This document shows positions 12,173-55,700 of a DNA stretch of 64,000 nucleotides, piece after piece (the first letter of the stretch is position 1; every line of letters starts with the position of its first letter). Origin of the DNA: Bolinopsis microptera (Eukaryota > Ctenophora > Tentaculata > Lobata > Bolinopsidae); the NCBI RefSeq assembly GCF_026151205.1, contig NC_087077.1, positions 744,001 to 808,000 of the forward strand. Reading direction: 5' to 3'. The translations under genes were made by a program, and so were the position numbers. The notes beneath the pieces were generated by a model. That model was not told the DNA's origin. It did not search any database and worked only from the letters and a program-made list of their open reading frames with translations.

Positions 12173-14188
12173 TCAATTAAGTGAGCTAACGACATCGCCT
12201 CCCCACATGACCTGTTCCCACACAAAAGACGCACACATCAAACAGTGAGTGGTATAGACTGTGTGTGATATATTTAAAGAGAATATAACTTGTACTACAG
12301 TCATTGGCCGCTATATATTGTCTACTTTTTGTGTGTGTTTCTGTTTTATGTGTTGAAATAATCTTCAAGAAGCTTCTTTTTTAAGGTAAGAGATTGTCAC
12401 TGTAATGACTTAGAGATTAAGATTTCTGTTGAAATAACGTTATTGACGAACTAGCATTTATATTTTTCATCCCAACCTTGCACGAAATTTGGGATTGGTC
12501 TTCCTGCGGTATAATCTGTTCAGACAGTGCACAAAGTCGTCCAGTGCGGCCCCTAGTAGGACCAGTGCCTTGCAATTATACCTATCAAGTGACATGTAAG
12601 GATTGCGGGAAGGAATCCCGAGTATTTAGGTTAGGTTAAGAGCACAGTAGGGTGTGTTCGACTATCTTGCTCTAGAGTGGCTTTCAATGAGCTTTATAAT
12701 CGTTCTAAGCCCTCGACTGACGAAACAGCATCTCGGTAAGACCTAGAATGTGCATACTTTAACCAAATACAGGAGTTCCACCAGGCTTACAAGCTCGCAT
12801 GTTTTCCAGTGCGTACAGTGGTGTAAGGATTCCTCCGAGTGGGCGGAGTTTACATACCAGACGTGCTATACAACCCGCGAATAACTGACATACCAACTAA
12901 CATCTCCCTACATCCCCCATCTCTCTCTCTCTTAGTCGTGCTCAGAGCCACATCATCCTACCTCTGATGAAATTAAATTCCCTCAGCAGTTCTTGATGTC
13001 ACCTGACAGGGCTGTGACCACTGCTGTAAGATGGCACATCAGCATGCAATAGCGTACAAGCCATTAGAATGGAATGTCATAATCAGCGCTCCACCTTAAA
13101 GCTTTAACGTATAATATTAATATTGCATATCATCGTATATATGTGCTCAAAGAGCTCTCATGTTTGTGTACGAAAATATGCTGTGTCAAGGACACAGAGA
13201 GATTTGTGGATTTACACAGTACTCAGGAATGTTCGAGTTCTTAAAAATTTGTCATCTTGACAGTGGTCACTACACCACGTACCTCCTAGAGAATGAGTTA
13301 GACGACGTATCAAAAAACCGGATAATATCTAACTTTTTGACCTGAAAACCACCTTAATTTTGAAAATCTAGTCCATTCTACCGTGTTGTATTTCTATGGC
13401 TAACTAATTTGTTGGACCAGTGTAATTTACAGGACAGTAAAACAGTATCTTGGGAGGAATGTTGGGTTTAAAACCGAAGTTGCCGGTAGAATTACTACCA
13501 ACGGCTCCACACTGTCGATGTCTAGGTGCACTAAGAGAGTTGTTAACAAGAACTTTTAACCAGGTCACTTGTTCTGTTAAACAGCTCGCCTCAAAGCACT
13601 ATAAAAAGTTGTAAAACTGAGTCTTCCAGCCTGCACCTGGAGCTGCTAGACTGGATATACTGATGTGTCACCAGCACTGACATCCTCCGCCTTGCTCCAC
13701 ACTCTCCCAGATCCAGGACAAGCCTGAGGAGTTATACCCTGAGCGAGGGGATCTCGGGGACAATCCTGGAAATAATATGTTGTCGCGGACAGAAAGCCAT
13801 TTGAGGGATATCGACGCTGCTGAATTCCTCTCCAAGTCCATATCTCCATAGCAACATAGTAATTAGTTTTACAGGTCTCCGCCACAACTCAGCTAGCTGT
13901 GCAGTGTATTTGTGGAGAGCTCTGAGCTATCGTATATTTTACTGACTGCTATTCTTAGCTGCTCCTAGTTCATTTGTGGGCCCTATTTCGGGACATCTGG
14001 TGACCTTTGTTTCTGGAAACTTCATGGAGAATTGATCAACTATTTGCACCGTTTCAATTTGGTTGTTCTGCTCTCGCTTCTGAAAACAAGCGTACTGGAG
14101 CTTCAAAGATGACTAGGTAATTATTTATGACGAGGCAATTAATTAATAAAACGGTTTTATATTTACAATTACACGTTCTTTTCTTCAG
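12173..14188. other. Noncoding upstream region of the Bcl-2 family gene
   Basis: No gene is recognised. The sequence CAAAG-ATG-ACT-AG followed by GTAATT at 14104-14122 looks like a possible tiny 5' exon, but its phase does not match the open frame of the exon that starts at 14189, so it is more likely chance or untranslated leader. Confidence 0.35.
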
Positions 14189-45495
<31,307 letters not shown>

Positions 45496-45829
45496 AAGTC
45501 CGTGTTTTTAGTGGAACACTAGAATGGATAGGATAATTTGACGTGAGACTTGTGGAAAGAGATAACACTTGAATTTGTGTTAAGATCCTTCTTTATTGGA
45601 CATGTCCCTTTGTGGGCATGCCCAAATATAGACATAATGTGCTGATTCGCATTTCGCAGTGCTCTTTACTGAGGAATTGAACTAGTCATTAAAGGGGATA
45701 AAGTTCTTTCTTTCGTGACCGTTACTTTTTGTTCAATTCCTCGGGGTATCAACTGGCACTTCTCATACTTTTCTTGAATCGCCTGTATTTTGGGTCTTGG
45801 GAGAATAATGATATGGTTTGACGTCACAC

Positions 45830-45910
45830 CACGCGATTTTTTGTCACATCACGTGTTATTTTGTAACGCCACGTGCTATGACGTCACGTGCTATGACGTC
45901 ACGTATTTAA
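45830..45910. promoter_or_regulatory. Cluster of CACGTG and TGACGTCA-like sites
   Basis: Within 80 bp there are two TGACGTCACGTGC/T composites and several CACG-TG half-matches, each separated by short spacers. It lies between the last Bcl-2 exon and the AATAAA at about 45976, so it would be in the 3'UTR. The regulatory meaning is inferred from sequence only. Confidence 0.35.
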
Positions 45911-46416
45911 GGGTGTCTTAACAAGAGAATAGCATGTCTCACGTGTTTTGTAGCCAAATTGCGATGTTATTACAGAATAAAAGATTATTATTAGTAATTA
46001 TTGGGGAGCGTGCTTTTCACTCCCCGAATGTTTCAAATGTGTGTTTTACTTTGACAAGAAACTAATTTAGATAAAACGTAATGAGTAATGATAATGGTAT
46101 TCGATCATGATGGGATGGAATCATTACACATTATATTTCATCAATTAATATTTAAAAATTTTCCCAAAATGTACGCATTATTTTTGCTGTGCGTGATTTT
46201 AAAAGAAAAAGATTAATAGCTGAAGATAAATTGAAATGTAAATCATTCACTTTCAGACATAAAGAAAATGTATTGATCGCTGTAAGGTAAAAAGGGTTTG
46301 ACAGAAAATGTTACAATCTTTTTATATTGCCCACAAACAGTAAGACATGGGCATTGGGCATTTGTACATTCTGGATTTTACAGATACAAGATAGTGCAAT
46401 AATTAATCAACTCGAG

Positions 46417-46422
46417 TTTATT
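46417..46422 (-). terminator. Possible polyadenylation signal of the PLC-gamma gene
   Basis: AATAAA on the minus strand, about 150 bp beyond the stop codon at 46574. Confidence 0.4.
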
Positions 46423-46573
46423 ACAATTATATAGGGTCCGGTGACGTAAAACTGGCCATTGCTGTAGTCTGAGTCAGAATGTCCAATTTCAAATTTGAGA
46501 AATTTTTGAATGTCTTCGCATGATATTAATCAGACTCCAGTAAAATCAGTCGGTATTATTATTAAGCAGTAGC

Positions 46574-46780
46574 TCACAAGTTTTTATTAAAATGCGAGGA
46601 GATAGCCGTTGTGGCACCCATTGGGTTCATAAGAGCGTCAATGAACTTGTCACTGTATTTCAGGTCGAACAGTTCCATAAGGTACCTCTCGAGAGTACAC
46701 TGTTGGTCTTCAAGGTGCTCTACAGCTGCTTTACGGTACTTTATGTTGGAGTGTATCACTGACGCTAGATCTGTCGCTTT
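46574..46780 (-). CDS. PLCG: PLC-gamma terminal exon, C-terminal tail
   Basis: Acceptor CCGTTTTTCAG, phase 0, 68 codons to TGA. Helical, charged tail ([20 protein letters not shown]) with no domain I recognise. Confidence 0.78.
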   Translation of the reverse strand, partial: KATDLASVIHSNIKYRKAAVEHLEDQQCTLERYLMELFDLKYSDKFIDALMNPMGATTAISSHFNKNL

Positions 46781-49700
46781 CTGAAAAACGGACGGAGTTA
46801 ATAGATTTAGAAACCAGGTAACGCAAGAATAGAGCAATCAATTGGGTATTATTATATTGGGTATGCGAAAATTTCTCCATTTTCAACTTCAAGTTTTGAA
46901 AATGGACCGGACAATTACCAAATGGTCCCAATTTTGTCCCATTATGAATTATGAGCTTTCCTAGACGGAGACCGAGATTTCACTGTTTTGGGGACCCCAG
47001 GCTATAATGTTCATAAAAATATAGAGATTCGGCGGAATGACAGGCTGAGTGCCGACCAGTAATGACAATGTTTTGGCAGAATTTTTCATTACATTTTCAA
47101 ACATACGCTTTCCTGGATTGAAATGACTACGAGGAAAAGTAATGAGAAAGGTTCTGATGTTAAACTTAAGGGGCAAGGCTAGTAGGTTGCCAGGTTGGTT
47201 ATAAGTGCAACTATACCTTCTGAAGTTCGCTCTCCCTTTGGTTGTTCTGGTCTAGTCTGTCACAAGTTTCAAATGCCTCCCAGGGCCGTTTGTTTACGTG
47301 GACTAGTAGAGCTGCTAACTCCAGCTCTTCACCGTACACGTTGTGCAGGATCACTGATCTGTAGCCTGGATACGGAGAAACAAATTGTTAGCAATCATTT
47401 AGAATACGGCCCTAAATATTATATGGTGCAGACAATAGTAACAATGGTTTTTATGCTGATTTAGATTTTAGATCTTGGAGTAAACTAATGCTAAGAAATG
47501 CAACTTTATTATCAATACTGCTTAATACTAATAGTCTATGTAATAAGCGCCATGAGCTGGCACAGAATTTGTTGTCTCTGATTTTGATAAATTTGGTATC
47601 AAAAGTTACCTCTAAGTGTGAATAATGAAAATTCACCGTGTAGCACGATAACGTCAAGCTGTATGTGGGCTTTTTGTGCATCGCAAGAGTGTACAAAGGA
47701 CGAAAAATAGGTAATTTATTGCTTAAAATGCCTATAACTCCTAAAATATTGAATTTTTTGAAATAATTCTTACAGGATCGTAATGAACGTAGTCAGACGC
47801 AACTTTTAGTACCAAAATTATAATTTTTGAAGCACCAAATTTTTCAAAAATTTGTTCAAAATTTCACACAAGTGGGGACGGCTTTGTGTTCAGATTAAAA
47901 ATTTTTGAAAATAATTATAATTTTTCTTTAAATCTTAAAATATTAGTACTAAAATTTTCGTCTCGATGAGCTGATTACAATGTTAATTGACGATGTCAAT
48001 TCATGGCAGCTCGGCGCGGCACAGTAGCGCATCCCGCCGATCTCGCTGTGAGAAGCCTCATTGAGTGCGCGGCGCGGCACAGTAACGCATCGCGCTACAA
48101 ATTACAATGCCATAATAATTATGTGATAATAACTGAAAATGTGAAAGTTATAGGCCAAAAACTAAAAATTTGCGCGATAAAAGCACGCGCGGCAAACAAG
48201 CGCCGTGTAGCATTTTTAGCGAAAATTGCTACACGGCGGATTTATTTTATTCACATTTTTAGACAACTTTTGGTACCAAATTTATCGAAATCGGAGAAAA
48301 AAAATTCTGTGCTCGCGCTTGGCGCTTATTACACTGACTATACTACTATAAGCGTTGTGTTCACTTAGTGACTTACTAGTACTACCCCTACAAGTACACG
48401 ATGGTTGTCATAATATTATTGGGTTTCTTTCGAAGTTTCCGATACATGGCAAAGCCATGCCGCAGGGCTGAGGGCAGACAAATTCCAAGCCCTACATTTT
48501 CTGCAAACATGCATTCCACAACACCCCACAAACCTAATTCCTATGCAGCAACTTTCACCTGACATGAATACCTACGTATCATTTTTACTCGTCACGGGTC
48601 AGGTCACACCAATTTTACAGGTGAATATCCCGAGACATCAGACACTCCACCATACCAATTACCAATTACCACATGACATACCACTGTACCACATGACATA
48701 CCACATGACATCGGACTAGCGTCTGAAAACCATTAGGGGTAGGGTCACATGTCTCCCCACAGCTGTTATCAAGCAATCAGTGGTGGAGGGGGTTCCTTAC
48801 CGGTCCCACGTGGAGCCTGTAATGAGGGTTACGTCACACCACGTGACCGATTAATTACACGTGACCAGACTAACTGCAATCCCTCCCTCTAATGAGACAT
48901 CTCTAAAGTGAGGGCTGAGGGGCGGTATATAAGGCGGAAGTGAAGGGTGAAGTGCATCATTCAGTTTATCTCTGCCTTTCAACCAATTTCCTTAATTATA
49001 ATCCCTTACTTACCTTCCCTCTCACGATATGTACGGAGACAGAAAAACGGAGAACTTCACGGATTACTACATGCTGGTGGATCACATCGGATCAGGAGGA
49101 TACGGAACTGTGTGGACCTGTATCGACCGGGACACTAAACAGAAGTGTGCAGTAAAGATTGTCCCTGATAAAAAGTGCTTGCGGAAGACCTGGTGTCCCA
49201 GATTCAACAAGTACGTGCCGGATGAAGTGGCACTGTGGTTGCCTCTCTACCACCCCAACCTAGTGGCTCTTCTGGAGGTGTTTTACGATGAGGACGGCAA
49301 CTATTGGATGTACGTGATGGACTATGAGAAGGAATACCAGGATCTCTTTACTTACATCGACAAGAACGGACCTCTAACCTCCGCAGCTGCTGGTTTCACC
49401 ACCCGACAAGTTATCAAGGTAAGCTATCCTTATTTATCCCAGCTTTCAGTGACATCTTGACATCTCTTTAAATATTTCCCAGCCCTTTGATGATTCAATG
49501 TGTAATTTCAAATCGAAACTTTCAAATCAAACTCTAAATGCCTCCCTCACCAGGTTGTCCACTACCTTGTCTCCTGCGGTATCGATCATCGGGACATCAA
49601 GGACGAAAACATCCTCCTCAACCCCACCACTCTCCAGATCAAGCTGCTCGACTTCGGTTCCGCCAGTAAACTCTCTCCAGACCCCTACACCACCTACCAA

Positions 49701-52700
49701 GGAACAGACGTCTACCTGCCCCCAGAATACTACCGAGAGAAGAAATACTCCGCTTTCCCTGCTGCTGTCTGGACTATTGGGTGTTTGGTCCACTGCCTCA
49801 TTGCTGGAGACTGTCCTTTCAACGAGAAAACAGAGATCCGGGACTACGTTGAATTGCAGTGGCTTGATGATGGAGACGATCTCGCAAAGGACTTTATCAA
49901 CCGGTGTATGAAGAATGACGTTGATCAGAGACTTGATATTGTAAGTCTGTTGACGCATAGGTGGTTTAATGAGCCAGAGATTAATCCTAGTCTATGAGCT
50001 GGTTTACTTTTAGATAACATACATTTTCATTCACGTGACTCATTTATTTGTACGATATTTGTCATTTTTGTTTCACAGTATTTTTATCAGATTTATATAA
50101 CAGCATGTATTTATATACAGATTTATATGACAGTATGTTTTTATCAGATAGCTGATCTGTGCCCAATTTTAACGACATTCGTGCAGTGTGCACAATGCAC
50201 ACTGCACAGCCATGTAAGACTTTCATTTCGATCTCCCCAAATGACTCTAACTCTAACTCTAACTCTAACTCTAACTCTAACTCTAACTCTAACTCTAACT
50301 CTAACTCTAACTCTAACTCTAACTCTAACTCTAACTCTAACTCTAACTCTAACTCTAACTCTTACTCTAACTCTAACTCTAACTCTAACTCTAACTCTAA
50401 CTCTAACTCTAACTCTAACTCTAACTCTAACTCTAACTCTAACTCTAACTCTAACTCTAACTCTAACTCTAACTCTAACTCTAACTCTAACTCTAACTCT
50501 AACTCTAACTCTAACTTACCTTCTCTCATGTAGTCTACAGGAACACATCTTTGACCGAGAAGTTCGTTGGAGCTCGAGAAGAGGACGAATTGTAACATTG
50601 CTAACTGTGGGAACCCAACCGAAAACTCCATAGTGTTAGAGGGTAGATCCTGATACCATTTGGGAGATACACCTGGGAAGTGGGAAATTGAGAAAGTTAG
50701 ATCCTGGTATTAATATTAATTAATTAAAATGATTAAGCAGATACTAATATTAATTAATTAAAGGTTAGATCCTGATACTAATATTAATTAATTAAAATGA
50801 TTAAGCAGTGATTTTATATGCTAAACTCACCAGGTTTTCTGTCAACAGTAGATTTCTTTTGTATATTTTGATCGGGTCCAATACCATGGAGGGTCACACT
50901 TACAAAACAGCCTGTCTTGTTCCAGTTCTTCGGGAGGGAAATCAGCCTGAATAGAGTAATTTAATATTAAATGCTTTAGAAAAACAGCGTATAATAAAAA
51001 TGAAACAGGTAATACCAAAATTTTATTTTGGTTGTGACGTAAAAACATATAGTCAACTGCAGGTTTACTGGGCTGACCTGCCGGTGAGGATATTTATAGT
51101 TATCACTTCAGGACCCGCGTCTGTTAAGTAGGTCTTCAGATTGTTAGGATCGTATTGTTCTTTTCGTATGAACGCAGGCTTCATTATATAGCCTCTGCGT
51201 TGATTTCTGAGGTAAATTAGGCTGTAAATCGTGAAGAACTTTACAAAAAATCCAATTATTTAATTAAAGTTTAAACACTGTCCAATTTTAACTTTGAATA
51301 ATTTGTTGTAATTCATAATCGCTGCTGATTCTAGTTGTACACTGCTAACCTAGTGAACATGCCATGGTTGAGCTGCATGGCCAGGTCAGGCGTCTGAAAG
51401 TTGAGTGCGACTAGCTGCATTCCATACGCCCACGGCAACATTGGAGAGTAGTTTGAAGAGTCCATCCTCTTCCAACTGGGATACATCCTACCTAGTTGCT
51501 GGTCGCAAAACCTGCTCAGGTTCATGTAGTCCACTCTGTTCTTGGCGAACTTATCTATCGTCAGTTCTGTAAACGAGCACATGTGGTACCTGAGATATAT
51601 CCTTATATAGGAACCACGTGGTAAGACCTCATGTCATGAGGTATGACGTCATGTCACGTGGTGTGACGTAACGTTGGAGGCGGAGCGACTCGTAGTTATC
51701 TGTAAGACAGAAAATAATAATATGCCCGAATCAGTTCTAGTGCTATAAAAAGAACGCCTAGCTCACTAACGGTTGCATTAAACTGATTGTAGCGGGAGCG
51801 AAGGGTTCTAGTTCTATAAAAAGAACGCCTAGCTCACTAACGGTTGCATTAAACTGATTGTAGCGGGAGCGAAGGGTTCTAGTTCTATAAAAAGAACGCC
51901 TAGCTCACTAACGGTTCCATTAAACTGATTGTAGCGGGAGCGAAGGGTTCTAGTTCTATAAAAAGAACGCCTAGCTCACTAACGGTTGCATTAAACTGAT
52001 TGTAGCGGGAGCGAAGGGTTCTAGTTCTATAAAAAGAACGCCTAGCTCACGTACGGTTGCATTAAACTGATTGTAGCGGGAGCGAAGGGTTCTAGTTCTA
52101 TAAAAAGAACGCCTAGCTCACATACGGTTGCATTAAACTGATTGTAGCGGGAGCAAAGGGTTCTAGTTCTAGTTCTATAAAAAGAACGCCTAGCTCACAT
52201 ACGGTTGCATTAAACTGATTGTAGCGGGAGCGAAGGGTTCTAGTTCTAGTTCTATAAAAAGAACGCCTAGCTCACATACGGTTGCATTAAACTGATTGTA
52301 GCGGGAGCGAAGGGTTCTAGTTCTAGTTCTATAAAAAGAACGCCTAGCTCACATACGGTTGCATTAAACTGATTGTAGCGGGAGCGAAGGGTTCTAGTTC
52401 TAGTTCTATAAAAAGAACGCCTAGCTCACATACGGTTGCATTAAACTGATTGTAGCGGGAGCGAAGGGTTCTAGTTCTATAAAGCGAAGGGTTCTACTTA
52501 CGGTTGCATTAAACTGATTGTAGCTTACTTACGGTTGCATTAAACTGATTGTAGCTTACTTACGGTTGCATTAAACTGATTGTAGCTCACATACGGTTGC
52601 ATTAAACTGATTGTAGCTCACTTACGGTTGCATTAAACTGATTGTAGCTCACATACGGTTGCATTAAACTGATTGTAGCTCACATACGGCTGCATTAAAC

Positions 52701-55700
52701 TGATTGTAGCTCACTTACGGTTGCATTAAACTGATTGTAGCTCACTTACGGTTGCATTAAACTGATTGTAGCTCACATACGGCTGCATTAAACTGATTGT
52801 AGCAGCACTTACGGTTGCATTAAACTGATTGTAGCTCACATACGGCTGCATTAAACTGATTGTAGCTCACATACGGCTGCATTAAACTGATTGTAGCTCA
52901 CTTACGGTTGCATTAAACTGATTGTAGCTCACATACGGCTGCATTAAACTGATTGTAGCTCACATACGGTTGCATTAAACTGATTGTAGCGGGAGCGAAG
53001 GGTTCTAGTTCTATAAAGCGAAGGGTTCTACTTACGGTTGCATTAAACTGATTGTAGCTTACTTACGGTTGCATTAAACTGATTGTAGCTTACTTACGGT
53101 TGCATTAAACTGATTGTAGCTCACATACGGTTGCATTAAACTGATTGTAGCTCACTTACGGTTGCATTAAACTGATTGTAGCTCACATACGGTTGCATTA
53201 AACTGATTGTAGCTCACATACGGCTGCATTAAACTAATTGTAGCTCACTTACGGTTGCATTAAACTGATTGTAGCTCACATACGGCTGCATTAAACTGAT
53301 TGTAGCTCACATACGGCTGCATTAAACTGATTGTAGCTCACTTACGGTTGCATTAAACTGATTGTAGCTCACTTACGGTTGCATTAAACTGATTGTAGCT
53401 CACATACGGCTGCATTAAACTGATTGTAGCTCACATACGGCTGCATTAAACTGATTGTAGCTCACTTACGGTTGCATTAAACTGATTGTAGCTCACTTAC
53501 GGTTGCATTAAACTGATTGTAGCTCACTTACGGTTGCATTAAACTGATTGTAGCGGGAGCGAAGGGTTTGGGTACTTTAACAGCCTGGCAGTAGATCACC
53601 AGATCAGAAAGTTCCTTGCTAAGCCCCATCTTCGCAGCATCATGACCTCCGCCGGCTGTGAGGGTAGCTGCTTCCGTGAATACTTTAGCGAACTGGTGGA
53701 CTTCCAAATTAGAGGTGAACCTGTGATGGATTCATGTGTTCAGACATGTCAATACTATTACTAATAGTTAAGGGGGGGGGGGGCCAATGGATATTTTTTT
53801 GTGAAACTTGATTTCGAGATAGCAGTTGACCAACAAACTAGGACCAGTGACCGAACTTTTGAGGGGGTCCCTGACCCTAACCGCCAAACGGTGCCTGCGG
53901 GGCAGCCACGCCCATATTTGGTCCAAATTAGGCCCAATTTAGCCAAATACCCTGAACATGCCCAAAACCCAAATTTTAGGTGCTCTACTTGTAGCTAGTG
54001 GTCTCCTGAACTCGTATATGAAATTTCATCAAGATTGGACAAAAAATAACTGAGTTATGAGCCAAAAACCATATGCCCATATTTGGGCATACGCACCAAA
54101 TTTGGTAGATTTCGTCCCATAAATTGGTCAAATATCAATATTTTTCACTGAAACTTACTTTATATGAAAGGTAAGCCTAAACTACATATTCTCTGTAAGT
54201 TATAGCTTTATATCTGTTTAAATGTGGATACTAAGGCGAAAAGACCACAAAAAATGAACTAAATTGCCCATATCTTGGTTCGCGATATTCGCGGAATTGA
54301 TCTCATTAAAATTGTAACAACTCAATCAGTTTTCAAAATTTGTCCATGAAATTTTCGGAATCGACTCGAAATCGCATTTCCACCTTAGTTTGAGAACAGA
54401 TTTTTAATTTAGGCCTCCAAAAAAATTTGGCGGCCAAATTCCAAAATTTTCCCGGAGAAATTCAGAATTTGGCCGCCAAATTTTTTTTGAGGCCTTAATC
54501 AAAAATCTGTTCTCAAACTAAGGTGGAAATGCGATTTCGAGTCGATTCCGAAAATTTCATGGACAAATTTTGAAAACTGATTGAGTTGTTACAATTTTAA
54601 TGAGATCAATTCCGCGAATATCGCGAACCAAGATATGGGCAATTTAGTTCATTTTTTGTGGTCTTTTCGCCTTAGTATCCACATTTAAACAGATATAAAG
54701 CTATAACTTACAGAGAATATGTAGTTTAGGCTTACCTTTCATATAAAGTAAGTTTCAGTGAATAATATTGATATTTGACCAATTTATGGGACGAAATCTA
54801 CCAAATTTGGTGCGTATGCCCAAATATGGGCATATGGTTTTTGGCTCATAACTCAGTCATTTTATGTCCAATCTTGATGAAATTTCATATACGAGTTCAG
54901 GAGACCACTAGCTACAAGTAGAGTACCTAAAATTTGGGTTTTGGGCATGTTCAGAGTATTTGGCTAAATTGGGCCTAATTTGGACCAAATATGGGCGTGG
55001 CTGCCCCGCGGGCACCGTTTGGCGGTTGGGGTCCGGGACCCCCTCAAAAGTTCGGTCACTGGTCTTAGTTTGTTGGTCAACTGCTATCTCGAAATCAAGT
55101 TTCACAAAAAAATATCCATTGGCCCCCCCCCCCTTAATGGTTGTGTCAGGTTATTACAATTTTCCTGTTTGTCCGCAATCTTTCTATATTTACTCACTTC
55201 ATGGTAATCTTTGAGATTGGAGTTGTGAAACTGAAGAATTCCGAATTGGTACTCATAATGGGGACTTGCTTCTCTATTAGTATTTTGGTTTTGAGCTGGT
55301 TTCCGAAGGGAGTTCCGTCTTTGACAACGCTCGTGATCTCTACTGGTACATGCAGACCTGGAATGAGTCAATTTGGTATCCTGTTGACATCTAAAAATCA
55401 TTGTTGATTGTTATACATAACTTGTTCTGAGCTCATAGACTGCCTCACTTTATTTTACCTTTCCTTGTCCCGAAATCTGCCTCATAGAAATCCTTAGGCG
55501 GATCACTGTCGACACGTATCTTCAGAGCGTTATGAAACTTGAACCCCTTCAACAACAAGAACTTCAAATTCAGGGCAGGGTCGTCATACGGGTAGGCCTC
55601 ATTCAGCTCCACAGTAAGACCATCCGCATTGGTACTAACATGAGTTTCTAGTCCATCTTTACATACCATCGTCAGCTTCACAGATCCTTCACTAGTTATG

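Noticed and set aside
48003-48368. 121-codon plus-strand ORF upstream of the kinase
   Set aside because: Arises from duplicated GC-rich patches and AT-rich filler; no domain is recognised.
48388-48467. Alternative PLC-gamma last exon (acceptor [20 protein letters not shown] to stop)
   Set aside because: It joins in phase to 50520, but the exon at 47217-47365 (GYRSVILHN...[11 protein letters not shown]) is a far better C2 ending and also joins in phase. A rare alternative end is not excluded.
50127-50633. Leu-Thr, Asn-Ser and Glu-Leu repeat ORFs
   Set aside because: Translation of the CTCTAA hexamer array. The real coding part here is the minus-strand C2 exon 50520-50672.
53761-55214. Two nearly identical 65-codon ORFs (FEIAVDQQT...) in opposite orientation
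   Set aside because: They are the two arms of the palindrome. No sign of selection as protein is seen and no domain is recognised.
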